Source: an uncultured Lachnospiraceae bacterium
GTDB lineage: Bacteria; Bacillota; Clostridia; Lachnospirales; Lachnospiraceae
Direction of reading: 5' to 3'
Length of the DNA stretch: 56,210 nt
Assembly: GCA_944381485.1 (NCBI GenBank)
Contig: CALWLI010000024.1
Coordinates: 1 to 56,210, forward strand
In this document: positions 1 to 8,385 of the stretch, piece by piece
Layout of the letters: each line of letters opens with the position of its first letter
Position numbering within the stretch: the first letter of the stretch is position 1
Position numbers and translations under genes: made by a program
Notes under the pieces: generated by a model
What the model saw: only the letters and a program-made list of their open reading frames with translations
Databases searched by the model: none
Told to the model about the DNA's origin: nothing

Positions 1-8
1 AATGCACT

Positions 9-15
9 CTCCTTT
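9..15 (-). promoter_or_regulatory. Ribosome binding site of a gene beginning just left of the window
   Basis: Read on the minus strand, these bases are AAAGGAG, followed by about eight bases up to the window edge. A minus-strand start codon probably lies within a few bases outside the window, so much of the AT-rich sequence to about position 300 would be that gene's leader and promoter region. The gene itself cannot be seen. Confidence 0.45.
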
Positions 16-301
16 AAAATAATTATTGCGTATCACTTTCACATTTCACATACCTCAAAAAGTATATAAAATGCCCTTTTTATACGCCTTTTACGAGGCT
101 ATATTACTACCGATAAGTAAATTTATCAACAGTTTTTTGAAAAATTAAGAATCTTTCGTTAAAAAATGCTTAAATTCACTGTCCTGATAGTAAATGCCTT
201 ACCTACATTCAGCAGTATAGCGCAGTAATATCAATATTGCTATTACTTTTATCTGTGCGATTTCTTACGAATTTCTTACACAATTTATTAATATTTATCA
301 A

Positions 302-353
302 ATATCTCCCGCCTGCAGCCTGTAATATTTTTTAAGCTGCCTGCGGGAGATAT
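302..353 (-). terminator. Hairpin terminator of the cell-wall-binding protein gene
   Basis: ATATCTCCCGC (302-312) pairs perfectly with GCGGGAGATAT (343-353), with an inner GCAGC/GCTGC extension. It lies about 45 bases beyond the stop codon on the minus strand. The following bases are AT-rich but not a clean U-run, so termination is likely rather than certain. Confidence 0.6.
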
Positions 354-397
354 CTTATCTCTTATGTTCTATTTCATTAATTTATAGTGCTTGTTCA

Positions 398-1588
398 TCA
401 AGGCCCTGTAGTAAGTCCGGGCTTAAGGTTTCCATAGCTGTCATAGTTTCCGCTTGTGTTACTGCTTCCCGGTGTGCTTCCACCTGAGGCTGTGGGGCCG
501 TTTGATGTGGACACTCCTCCGCTCACGCCGGGGCCTCCTGATACATAACCTGAATTAACTCCTGAACCATTTATGGTGATCACTCCGTTTGTAGAGCCCG
601 AGTTTACTGTAGGTCCGCTCGTTCCTCCGGGAGCTCCTGTGTTTACTGTCACGCCTGTGCTGCCGGGAGTATTTCCTGTGCCTATGGCTGAGGGACCGCT
701 CGTCGAGGTTCCGGGGGCTCCTGAGAATACTCCGTTATTTACATTGTTGGAGCTGCTTCCTGTGTAGGCTCCGCTTGAGTTGAAGCTGTAGTTGATCCCA
801 CCTATATTTAAGGTAGTGTTTGCCGCCATGCTTCCGTCAGACTGCAGATAGTAATAAACTCCGTTAAGATTTATCCAGCCTGTCATCATATGTCCGGCAT
901 TTGAGAAGTAATACCACTTATTGTCTATCTGCTTCCAACCTGTGGCCATGATGCCGCTTGTGGGGTCGCAATAGTATCTGTTGGTATTGTCGGAGAGCCA
1001 GCCTGTAAGCATTTTTCCTGAAGTTGTGTCAAGATAATAATAGTTGCCGTTTGCCTGCTGCCAGCCTGTAAGCATCTTTCCGTCATTTCCCAGGCAGTAC
1101 CACTCATTGTTTATCCTTGCCCACTGTCCTATTACAGCTGAGCCGTCATCGAGGAAGAAGTACCAGGCATTGTCTATGCTTCTCCAGCCTGTAGCCATCT
1201 CTCCCGAATCCTTCAAATAATAATACTTTGTCTGACCGTTGGCGTCGGTGAGATTTATCCAACCCTTGGCCATAGCTCCGTTTGACTGCAGATAATACCA
1301 CTTTCCGTTTACCTGCTGCCAGCCTGTGGCCATTGCGCCGTTGTCCTTAAAGTAATACCATACGCCGTTGATCTGCTTCCATCCCTTTACCATATAGCCG
1401 GTATTATCTATATAATAGTAGGTGCTGCCGTCCTGAAGCCAGTTGTTGTACACCACCTGTCCGTTGTACACATAATAGTATCCGGTCTGATTCTGCATCC
1501 AGCCGTCAGCGTAGGCAGTGATACCCATTGCACCCGCCGATATTGCAAGAGCAGCTATGATCCCCAACTTACGAGAAACCTTTTTCAT
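398..1588 (-). CDS. Secreted protein with choline-binding-type cell-wall-binding repeats
   Basis: 396 aa from the ATG at 1588, chosen because GAGGAGG lies just upstream and the product then begins with a classical signal peptide (MKKVSRKLG, hydrophobic core, likely cleavage after AYA near residue 27). The mature part is about a dozen 20-residue repeats of the form GWxxxxGxWYYxxxxGxMxTGW (residues about 28-275), typical of the cell-wall-binding repeat family that docks on choline-substituted or other wall polymers. The last 115 residues are a Gly/Ser/Thr/Asn/Pro-rich tail without a recognisable domain, and no catalytic module is present. The adjacent upstream gene makes CDP-choline, so the repeats may really bind phosphocholine here. 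An adhesin or wall-structural role is inference. Confidence 0.88.
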   Translation of the reverse strand: MKKVSRKLGIIAALAISAGAMGITAYADGWMQNQTGYYYVYNGQVVYNNWLQDGSTYYYIDNTGYMVKGWKQINGVWYYFKDNGAMATGWQQVNGKWYYLQSNGAMAKGWINLTDANGQTKYYYLKDSGEMATGWRSIDNAWYFFLDDGSAVIGQWARINNEWYCLGNDGKMLTGWQQANGNYYYLDTTSGKMLTGWLSDNTNRYYCDPTSGIMATGWKQIDNKWYYFSNAGHMMTGWINLNGVYYYLQSDGSMAANTTLNIGGINYSFNSSGAYTGSSSNNVNNGVFSGAPGTSTSGPSAIGTGNTPGSTGVTVNTGAPGGTSGPTVNSGSTNGVITINGSGVNSGYVSGGPGVSGGVSTSNGPTASGGSTPGSSNTSGNYDSYGNLKPGLTTGP

Positions 1589-1625
1589 ATCCGCCTCCTC
1601 TGTATTTATACAAACTGTCAAATAT

Positions 1626-1653
1626 ACTATACCATATCCTGTATTTTTGTGTA
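1626..1653 (-). promoter_or_regulatory. Possible promoter of the cell-wall-binding protein gene
   Basis: On the minus strand TACACA (1653-1648) and TATAGT (1631-1626) are separated by 16 bases, about 40 bases before the start codon. Both boxes are imperfect, so this is tentative. It would let the wall protein be transcribed apart from the upstream lic gene. Confidence 0.35.
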
Positions 1654-1671
1654 TATATTTTTCTTTACGAA

Positions 1672-3570
1672 TTAAGCCTTAATACTTACATTTTTCCAAA
1701 GCTTCATAGCCTTTTTGTAATAGTCCTTGGCATAAGCGTACATTTTTAAAGTGTAATCCCCGAAGGTGACCCCAAGTATCTCCTTGTAGACAGCCCAGAG
1801 GGCCCACAAAAATCCTCCCAGGGAAATATAAGAATATATCACTGCAAGTTCCTCCCGGGTGGGCTCTCTGTCGAAATATATCCTTATGAGCCTCTCCGCC
1901 TCCGTCTCGTTCATGTAGGCATATATTATGAACATTCCCACATCCACAAGGGGATCGCACATACCGCAGTATTCCCAGTCTATAAGCTTTACAAGGCTCA
2001 GATCCCTCTCGGTGTCCGAAACATCCGCCCCTTCAAGAAATAGGAAGTTGTCAGGCACAGAGTCAATATGGGCTATGGTCTTCTCCCTTCCCGTCCTGTC
2101 AAGTATGTCGCAGAGCTCCATCTCGTCTTTATAAACTTTGTCAAAGTCCTCAAAGGGTATAGCCTCCCTGTTCATTGATGCTCCGGCACTCTCGCAAATG
2201 CTCACATAAAACTTTATCTTTTCTCTTATGTCAAAGCTGTGGGGCACTTTGATTCCGCTTTGATGCAGTGTCCTGAGTTTTGCCATGCAGGCCTTAAGGT
2301 CCACCTCGTTTGAGGCATCCGCATTTCTTGAGCCTTCGTAATAGCGTGATATCTTGTAGCCGGTATCAGGGTCAAGGTAAACCAGTCTCTCTGTGATCCC
2401 GGTATCCTTTATGGCCTCATATACAGCCGCCTCCTCGCTGCGGTTGATGAGCTTTTCCGTGCCCTCTCCCGGGATCCTGCAGATATATTGCTTTCCTGAT
2501 ACGGAAAAAAGCCATGATTTGTTGGTCATGCCTGACTTAAGGCAGCGTATCCTCTTTATCTCGGACTCGGGGACTTTAAAGACCGTGCTGACAAGTCTCA
2601 TGGCCTCAGAGCCTGAATCCTCTCTGTAGCTCTCGTCAAACTCCCTGAGCTCCTCAAGATTCTCAAACTCGTACACCATGTTCTCAGGCTGAGGATTTAT
2701 ATACATCTCTATGTCGCTGCAGTTCTCCGCCTCCTTCACATGTCCGAAGTAAGCTGTGATCCTCTTTCCGGCAAATCCGTTCAGCATATCCATAAGCACA
2801 TTTTCCCAGTAATACTGCTCGGTACCCGGTATTTCATAGTAGCGCTCAAGTACCGGAAGGAATTTCTCAGAAAACTCCCTTGAGAAGTAGGCAGGCCCAT
2901 ACATGTACCAGGAGTTCCTTCCTCCCTCCATCACGTCAGTCATCCTGCCTTTCTTGTTAGTGCCTATGACCCACTCCTTGGTGTCTCCCTCGGAGAAGGC
3001 GGCGCAGTACCAGGCTCCTCCCTCATAGCTGTGATAAATATTTTCTCTAAGCCAGTTGTCGGAGCTGAGTATGTAGCAGTTCTTTCCATAAAGAAGCTTT
3101 CTCGCATGCCATATGGTGGATAGGTTGTTCTTTGTGGCATATTCAGGATTATACAGAAGCTTTACTCCAAATTTATCTCTGAGATACTCGAATTTCTCCT
3201 TCATATATCCGACTATTACGGTTATATCGGTAATACCCACCTTGTTAAGCTGTTCGATCTGCCTGTCCACCATCCTCTCTCCAAGGACCTTGATCATGCC
3301 CTTAGGTATCTCATAGGTAATAGGAACAAAGCGGGAACCGAAGCCCGCCGCCATAATTATGGCCCTGTCCACCTTGAAAGCCTCAAGGAAACGCTTTCCC
3401 TCCGCTGTGACAGATCTCAGCTCACCGCTTTCAAGAAAGCCCTCCGCCACGCACTCCTTTAAAAGTCCGTTTACAGCTCCCAGAGAGAGTCCTGAAAGCT
3501 TGGCAAGCTCCCTCTGAGTAATGTCCGGATGTTCAATTATCGTTCTTAATAAAATAACTTTTCTGTTCAT
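1672..3570 (-). CDS. licCA: HTH / CTP:phosphocholine cytidylyltransferase / choline kinase fusion (LicC-LicA type)
   Basis: 632 aa with three modules. Residues 1-65 form a winged helix-turn-helix (TQRELAKLSGLSLGAVNGLL). Residues about 68-300 are a nucleotidyltransferase with the signature AAGFGSRFVPIT...PKGMIKV, as in LicC, which makes CDP-choline from CTP and phosphocholine. Residues about 330-625 are a choline/aminoglycoside kinase fold with the catalytic loop HIDSVPDN (501-508) and the metal-binding DWEY (531-534), as in LicA. Together they should convert choline to CDP-choline for phosphocholine transfer to surface glycans. The gene lies upstream of a choline-binding-type protein. The start has no visible Shine-Dalgarno sequence and sits nine bases after a TATACT box. 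LicB (uptake) and LicD (transfer) are not in this window. Choline is the likely but unproven substrate. Confidence 0.9.
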   Translation of the reverse strand: MNRKVILLRTIIEHPDITQRELAKLSGLSLGAVNGLLKECVAEGFLESGELRSVTAEGKRFLEAFKVDRAIIMAAGFGSRFVPITYEIPKGMIKVLGERMVDRQIEQLNKVGITDITVIVGYMKEKFEYLRDKFGVKLLYNPEYATKNNLSTIWHARKLLYGKNCYILSSDNWLRENIYHSYEGGAWYCAAFSEGDTKEWVIGTNKKGRMTDVMEGGRNSWYMYGPAYFSREFSEKFLPVLERYYEIPGTEQYYWENVLMDMLNGFAGKRITAYFGHVKEAENCSDIEMYINPQPENMVYEFENLEELREFDESYREDSGSEAMRLVSTVFKVPESEIKRIRCLKSGMTNKSWLFSVSGKQYICRIPGEGTEKLINRSEEAAVYEAIKDTGITERLVYLDPDTGYKISRYYEGSRNADASNEVDLKACMAKLRTLHQSGIKVPHSFDIREKIKFYVSICESAGASMNREAIPFEDFDKVYKDEMELCDILDRTGREKTIAHIDSVPDNFLFLEGADVSDTERDLSLVKLIDWEYCGMCDPLVDVGMFIIYAYMNETEAERLIRIYFDREPTREELAVIYSYISLGGFLWALWAVYKEILGVTFGDYTLKMYAYAKDYYKKAMKLWKNVSIKA

Positions 3571-3578
3571 AATTTAAG

Positions 3579-3584
3579 AGTATA
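3579..3584 (-). promoter_or_regulatory. -10 box next to the licCA start codon
   Basis: TATACT on the minus strand ends nine bases before the ATG of licCA, so transcription would begin within a few bases of the start codon. No convincing -35 box is visible. If used, the mRNA would be leaderless or nearly so, which agrees with the missing ribosome site. Confidence 0.4.
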
Positions 3585-3610
3585 CAACATTTTTGAACAA
3601 AAATAAAGTG

Positions 3611-3872
3611 ATAAAAACACCTCATCCGACCGGCCTCTCCTCCCCTCTACTTTTACAAATGCAAAGAGGGAAGCTCTTTTTGCTCGGCCGGGCTTTTAGC
3701 TTTAGCGCCCAGCCCCTCATCCTATTACTTTTTTAAGAATAATAAAAACACCTCATCCGACCGGCCTCTTCTCCCCTCTACTTTTGCAAACGCAAAGAGG
3801 GAAGCTCTTTTTGCTCGGCCGGGCTTTTAGCCTTAGCGGTCAGCCCGACCGAGCAAAAGAGTTCCCTCTCTT
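3611..3872. repeat. Tandem REP-like repeat, two copies, with a long hairpin
   Basis: Two copies of a roughly 105-bp unit (3611-3715 and 3742-3846, period 131) lie between licCA and glnN. They differ at only a few positions; both begin ATAAAAACACCTCATCCGAC and end near CAGCCC. In the second copy the arm GAGGGAAGCTCTTTTTGCTC and following bases (3795-3825) pairs with 3842-3872 in a stem of about 27 bp with two one-base bulges; the first copy lacks the right arm. There is no coding capacity. The CCTCATCC start and hairpin form resemble the small dispersed palindromic repeats common in Clostridia genomes. It may also help end glnN transcription, although no U-run follows. Confidence 0.7.
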
Positions 3873-3893
3873 GAATTTGAAAAATATTAATCC

Positions 3894-6011
3894 CTATACC
3901 TCGAACATCAAATCTCCATAGCTCGGCATAGGCCAGTACTTCTTGTCAACTATCATCTCCAGCCTGTCCGCAGGTGTTCTCAGTTTTTCCATCACAGGCA
4001 CTACCTTTGAATGGTAGGCGTTTGCTCTCTCCTTGCTGTCGGTATAGCTCTTGGCCTCCTTGCGGGCTGCTTTGAGCTCTTCCCTTGCCTTGTACATTTC
4101 CGCAAGAAGACTGCTGCACTCCTCGATAAGCTTTGTCTGCACCGTCACATCCGCAAGGGGGCAGGCCTTTCTTATCTCGTTCATGTTTGAGGCCATGGCT
4201 CCTATGTACTCGGAGACTGCAGGTATTATCTGCTTTCCGGCGATGTTTACCATGCTCTTTGCCTCTATGTTTATGGCCTTGCTGTATATGTCGTACTCCA
4301 CCTCTGCCCTTGACTCCAGCTCTCTCTCCGTAAATACTCCGAACTCTCCGAAGAGCTTCTTGGATTTGTCGGTCACAAGGGCCGGAATAGCATCCACCAT
4401 GGACTTTATGTTGGGAAGGCCACGCCTTGCGGCCTCCTCCTCCCACTCCTTTGAGTAGCCGTTGCCGTTGAATACTATCCTTCTGTGCTCCTTAAAAAGC
4501 TTCTTTATAAGGTCATGTACACAGAGGTTGAAGTCCTCCGCCTTCTCCAGCTCATCAGCCGCATCTCTGAATGCCTCTGCGGCAATGGTGTTTAATGTGG
4601 TGTTGGCGGATGAGATGGAATCTGAGGATCCCACCATCCTGAACTCGAACTTGTTCCCGGTAAAGGCAAAGGGTGATGTCCTGTTTCTGTCTGTGGCATC
4701 CTTGTCAAAGTCGGGAAGATTCTTTACTCCCGTGCTGAAGGTGCCTCCCTGCTTGCTGTGGGTAGCCTCTCCTGTGGAGGTGAGCTGTTCTATAACGTCC
4801 TCCAGCTGCTCTCCCACAAATACAGAGATGACTGCAGGGGGAGCCTCATAGCCTCCAAGACGCTGCTCATTGCCCACATTTGATGCGGACATTCTCAGAA
4901 GGTCCGCATGCTTGTCTACAGCAGACAGCATACATGCAAGCACAAGCAGGAACTGTATATTCTCGTGGGGTGTCTCTCCCGGGCTCATAAGATTTATGCC
5001 GTCATCCGTGGAGAGGGACCAGTTGTTGTGCTTTCCTGATCCGTTTACTCCCGCAAAGGGTTTCTCGTGGAGAAGGCAGGCAAGCCCATGTCTGTTTGCC
5101 ACCTTCTTTAAGGTCTCCATTATTATCTGGTTGTGATCCACCGCCAGGTTGCACTCCGCATAAATGGGAGCCAGCTCATGCTGTGCGGGAGCCGCCTCAT
5201 TGTGCTGAGTCCTTGCCGTAACTCCCAGCTTCCAGAGCTCGTGGTTTACCTCGTCCATGAAGGCCCCTACTCTCTCCCTTATGGGTCCGTAGTAGTGGTC
5301 ATCCAGCTCCTGTCCCTTTGCAGGGTTTGCACCGAAAAGGGTCCTTCCTGTATATATGAGATCCTTCCTCTTCAGGTATTTCTGCTTGTCAATGAGGAAG
5401 TACTCCTGCTCGGGTCCTACCTGCGCTGTGACTCTCTTTGAAGTAGTATTTCCGAAAAGCCTTATGAGTCTCAGAGCCTGATCATTTACCGCCTGCATCG
5501 ACTTTAAGAGAGGAGTCTTCTTGTCCAGGGCATCTCCTGTATAGGAGCAGAATGCAGTGGGCACACACAGGGTAACTCCTATGGCGTCCTCCCTCAAAAA
5601 TGCGGGGGAAGTGCAGTCCCAGGCTGTGTAGCCTCTGGCCTCAAAGGTTGCTCTCAGTCCTCCTGAGGGGAATGAAGATGCGTCGGCCTCTCCCTTTATG
5701 AGCTCCTTCCCCGAGAATTTGAGTATGGCCTTTCCGTCCTCGTCAACTCCCGATATGAATGAGTCGTGCTTTTCCGCGGTAACTCCCGTGAGAGGCTGGA
5801 ACCAGTGAGTGAAGTGGGTGGCACCGTGCTCAATGGCCCAGTTTTTCATGGCATCCGCCACTATCTCGGCGATCTCCGGGTCAAGCTCACTTCCGTCCTC
5901 TACGGTCTTGATAAGTTTGTTGTACACATCCTCCGGCAGCCTCTCCCTCATAACCTTGCGGGAGAACACATCGCAGCCGAAGATATCATCGATCATGTTT
6001 CTGTCGGGCAT
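3894..6011 (-). CDS. glnN: Glutamine synthetase type III
   Basis: 705 aa, the usual length of the large GSIII family. It forms glutamine from glutamate, ammonia and ATP in the cytosol. Catalytic-core motifs are visible: [15 protein letters not shown] (the metal- and glutamate-binding NE..E strand), [20 protein letters not shown] (ammonia/ATP site) and [21 protein letters not shown]. The N-terminal part carries the GSIII-specific region ([15 protein letters not shown]). The start has GGAAAGGA upstream with slightly long spacing. It follows fba by 26 bases on the same strand and probably shares its promoter. No glnR or GlnB-like gene is nearby, so nitrogen control cannot be read from the window. 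Confidence 0.95.
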   Translation of the reverse strand: MPDRNMIDDIFGCDVFSRKVMRERLPEDVYNKLIKTVEDGSELDPEIAEIVADAMKNWAIEHGATHFTHWFQPLTGVTAEKHDSFISGVDEDGKAILKFSGKELIKGEADASSFPSGGLRATFEARGYTAWDCTSPAFLREDAIGVTLCVPTAFCSYTGDALDKKTPLLKSMQAVNDQALRLIRLFGNTTSKRVTAQVGPEQEYFLIDKQKYLKRKDLIYTGRTLFGANPAKGQELDDHYYGPIRERVGAFMDEVNHELWKLGVTARTQHNEAAPAQHELAPIYAECNLAVDHNQIIMETLKKVANRHGLACLLHEKPFAGVNGSGKHNNWSLSTDDGINLMSPGETPHENIQFLLVLACMLSAVDKHADLLRMSASNVGNEQRLGGYEAPPAVISVFVGEQLEDVIEQLTSTGEATHSKQGGTFSTGVKNLPDFDKDATDRNRTSPFAFTGNKFEFRMVGSSDSISSANTTLNTIAAEAFRDAADELEKAEDFNLCVHDLIKKLFKEHRRIVFNGNGYSKEWEEEAARRGLPNIKSMVDAIPALVTDKSKKLFGEFGVFTERELESRAEVEYDIYSKAINIEAKSMVNIAGKQIIPAVSEYIGAMASNMNEIRKACPLADVTVQTKLIEECSSLLAEMYKAREELKAARKEAKSYTDSKERANAYHSKVVPVMEKLRTPADRLEMIVDKKYWPMPSYGDLMFEV

Positions 6012-6037
6012 CTTAAGATATCCTTTCCGTTAAAGTC

Positions 6038-6910
6038 TTACTTTGCGGAGTTGATGCTTCCGAATATCTCGCATTTCTCCTTAACTGTCTCCATAATAGC
6101 CTCTGTTCCGGGCTTTAAGAGCTTACGAGGGTCAAATCCCTTGCCCTCTCTGTCCTTGCCTGCCTCTACATACTTTCTTGTAGCTGCGGCGAAAGCAAGC
6201 TGGCACTCTGTGTTTACATTTATCTTGGATACGCCAAGAGATATGGCCTTCTTTATCTGGTCAGTGGGTATTCCTGTGCCGCCGTGAAGTACAAGAGGAA
6301 GCTCTCCTATCTTTTCCTTTACAGCTGCAAGAGTCTCAAAGGAAAGTCCCTTCCACTCGGGGGGATATACTCCGTGTATGTTTCCTATTCCTGCTGCAAG
6401 GAAGTCAACTCCAAGGGAAGCTATCCTTGCGCACTCCTCAGGATCGGCACACTCGCCTGCTCCGATAACTCCGTCTTCCTCTCCGCCTATAGCTCCGACC
6501 TCGGCCTCTATTGACATGCCATGATCATGGGCAAGCTTTACCAGCTCCTTGGTCTTCTCTATGTTCTCATCTATGGGAAGGTGAGAGCCGTCAAACATTA
6601 TTGATGAAAATCCCGCCTCTATGCACTTAAGGCATCCCTCATATGAACCGTGGTCAAGGTGAAGAGCTACGGGAACAGTAATGTCCAGAGTCTCCATCAT
6701 GGCATTTACCATTGCGGCAACGGTGTTAAAGCCGCACATATATTTTCCTGCTCCCTCGGAGACTCCCAGAATAACAGCTGTATTCAATTCCTGAGCCTCT
6801 GTGAGCACTGCCTTTGTCCACTCGAGGTTGTTGATATTGAAATGTCCGATAGCGTATTTACCCGCAAGGGCCTTATCAAGCATTTCTTTTGCCGGAACAA
6901 GTCTTGACAT
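6038..6910 (-). CDS. fba: Fructose-bisphosphate aldolase, class II
   Basis: 290 aa. A zinc-dependent aldolase that splits fructose 1,6-bisphosphate into dihydroxyacetone phosphate and glyceraldehyde 3-phosphate. Residues HLDHGSY (84-90) supply the catalytic Asp and the first zinc His; the later GNIHGVYPP and VLHGGTGIP segments supply the other zinc-binding His residues and phosphate contacts, and KINVNTECQ matches the family C-terminal signature. AGGAGG lies ten bases before the ATG. A good promoter (6957-6985) precedes it. It is followed closely by glnN, so a glycolytic and a nitrogen-assimilation gene are probably co-transcribed. Confidence 0.95.
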   Translation of the reverse strand: MSRLVPAKEMLDKALAGKYAIGHFNINNLEWTKAVLTEAQELNTAVILGVSEGAGKYMCGFNTVAAMVNAMMETLDITVPVALHLDHGSYEGCLKCIEAGFSSIMFDGSHLPIDENIEKTKELVKLAHDHGMSIEAEVGAIGGEEDGVIGAGECADPEECARIASLGVDFLAAGIGNIHGVYPPEWKGLSFETLAAVKEKIGELPLVLHGGTGIPTDQIKKAISLGVSKINVNTECQLAFAAATRKYVEAGKDREGKGFDPRKLLKPGTEAIMETVKEKCEIFGSINSAK

Positions 6911-6956
6911 AAAGTCTACCTCCTGATTTGATTTCTTTTATTTTTAACGATTGTCA

Positions 6957-6985
6957 ATTATACATCAAATGCCACTATGCTACAA
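6957..6985 (-). promoter_or_regulatory. Promoter of fba-glnN
   Basis: On the minus strand a perfect TATAAT (6962-6957) lies 17 bases after TTGTAG (6985-6980). It is located in the 83-base gap between pgi and fba, with the AGGAGG site of fba further down. The -35 box is weak, but the spacing and -10 are ideal for the housekeeping sigma factor. Confidence 0.65.
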
Positions 6986-6993
6986 GAACAGTT

Positions 6994-8340
6994 TTAAAGT
7001 CTCTTTTTGAGCTCCTCTGACAGCTCCTCATAGCCGGGCTTGCCCAAAAGGGCGAACATGTTCTTCTTGTAGCTCTCAACACCGGGCTGGTTGAAGGGAT
7101 TGACTCCCAGTATATATCCGCTTACACCGCAGGCAAACTCATAGAAGTAGAAGAGCTGTCCCAGGTAGTACTCGTTCTGCTCCGGTATATTTATTATCAT
7201 GTTGGGGACCTGTCCGTCAGTGTGGGCGAGGACCGTTCCGTTCATGGCTGACTTGTTTACAAAGTCCACGGTCTTTCCCTTGAGGTAGTTCATGCCGTCG
7301 GTGTCCACCTTCTCTTCCTTCAGTACTATGGTCTCAGGGCTCTCCTCCACATTGAGGACTGTCTCCATCAGTATACGGGAGCCGTCCTGGATAAACTGTC
7401 CCATGGAGTGAAGGTCTGTTGTGAGGTCCACAGAGGCGGGGAATATGCCTCTCTTGTCCTTGCCCTCGGACTCGCCGTAGAGCTGCTTCCACCACTCTGA
7501 TATGTAGTGAAGGCTCGGCTCATAGTTGGCGGTTATCTCTATCATCTTGCCCTTTCTGTGGAGCATATTTCTTATGGCAGCGTAGAGAAGAGCGTCATTC
7601 TCCTCGTACTTATTGTTGAGGCAGAGCTCTCTCATGGAAGCTGCTCCCTCCATAAGCTTATCGATGTCGCAGCCTGCAACAGCTATGGGCAGAAGTCCCA
7701 CTGCGGTAAGGACTGAGTATCTTCCTCCCACATCATCAGGAACGACGAACTCCTCGTAGCCCTCCTCGTCGGCAAGCTTCTTTAAGGCTCCGCGGGCCTT
7801 GTCTGTGGTTGCGTATATCCTCTTTGCAGCCTCCTTCTCGCCGTACTTTTCTATGAGCTTTTCCTTGAGCACTCTGAAGGCTATGGCGGGCTCTGTCGTG
7901 GTCCCGGACTTTGAGATGATATTTATGGAGAAATCCCTGTCTCCTATCACTCTGAGAAGATCATTCAAGTACTTGGAGCTTATGGAATTTCCCGCATAAA
8001 ATACCTGGGGATATTTTCTGTCTTCCTTAGTAAGTGTGTTGTAGAATGAGTCTGTGAGGAACTCTATGGCCGCTCTTGCTCCAAGATATGATCCTCCTAT
8101 GCCGACTACCACCAGCACCTCCGAGTCGGACTGTATCCTTGCGGCTGCCTTTTTTATCCTGTCGAACTCATCCCTGTCATAGTTTATGGGCAGATCTATC
8201 CAGCCGAGGAAATCATTTCCTGCTCCCTTTTTCTCAACCAGCGTGTCCCTGGCAGTCTCTGTCAAAGCTTTGAAATTCTTTATCTCCTCCTCGCTCACAA
8301 AGCCTGCAAGCTTGGAGTAATTAAGGTTTACTCTTTTCAT
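6994..8340 (-). CDS. pgi: Glucose-6-phosphate isomerase
   Basis: 448 aa from the ATG at 8340; a GTG nine bases further upstream is possible but lies almost on top of the GGGGAAAG ribosome site. It interconverts glucose 6-phosphate and fructose 6-phosphate. Family signatures include [31 protein letters not shown] (sugar-phosphate site), the [18 protein letters not shown] signature and [14 protein letters not shown] near the C terminus with its catalytic Lys. The length is that of the compact bacterial form. It lies 45 bases downstream of tkt and is probably co-transcribed with it, grouping glycolytic and pentose-phosphate genes. Confidence 0.95.
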   Translation of the reverse strand: MKRVNLNYSKLAGFVSEEEIKNFKALTETARDTLVEKKGAGNDFLGWIDLPINYDRDEFDRIKKAAARIQSDSEVLVVVGIGGSYLGARAAIEFLTDSFYNTLTKEDRKYPQVFYAGNSISSKYLNDLLRVIGDRDFSINIISKSGTTTEPAIAFRVLKEKLIEKYGEKEAAKRIYATTDKARGALKKLADEEGYEEFVVPDDVGGRYSVLTAVGLLPIAVAGCDIDKLMEGAASMRELCLNNKYEENDALLYAAIRNMLHRKGKMIEITANYEPSLHYISEWWKQLYGESEGKDKRGIFPASVDLTTDLHSMGQFIQDGSRILMETVLNVEESPETIVLKEEKVDTDGMNYLKGKTVDFVNKSAMNGTVLAHTDGQVPNMIINIPEQNEYYLGQLFYFYEFACGVSGYILGVNPFNQPGVESYKKNMFALLGKPGYEELSEELKKRL

Positions 8341-8385
8341 ATCCGTCACACTTTCCCCTTTATTTAAAATTTTTATTTGTTCGGG

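Larger units (their letters stand above)
1..397. other. AT-rich intergenic region
   Basis: No coding sequence is apparent. The stretch is strongly AT-rich and holds a possible ribosome site for an off-window gene at its left end and one long hairpin (302-353) after the stop of the cell-wall-binding protein. TATA-rich segments around 60-95 could hold a minus-strand promoter, but no clear -35/-10 pair stands out. Nothing else is recognisable. Confidence 0.6.

Noticed and set aside
3611-3846. CRISPR-like direct repeats
   Set aside because: There are only two long copies, no short regular spacers, and no cas genes; the hairpin fits a REP-like element better.
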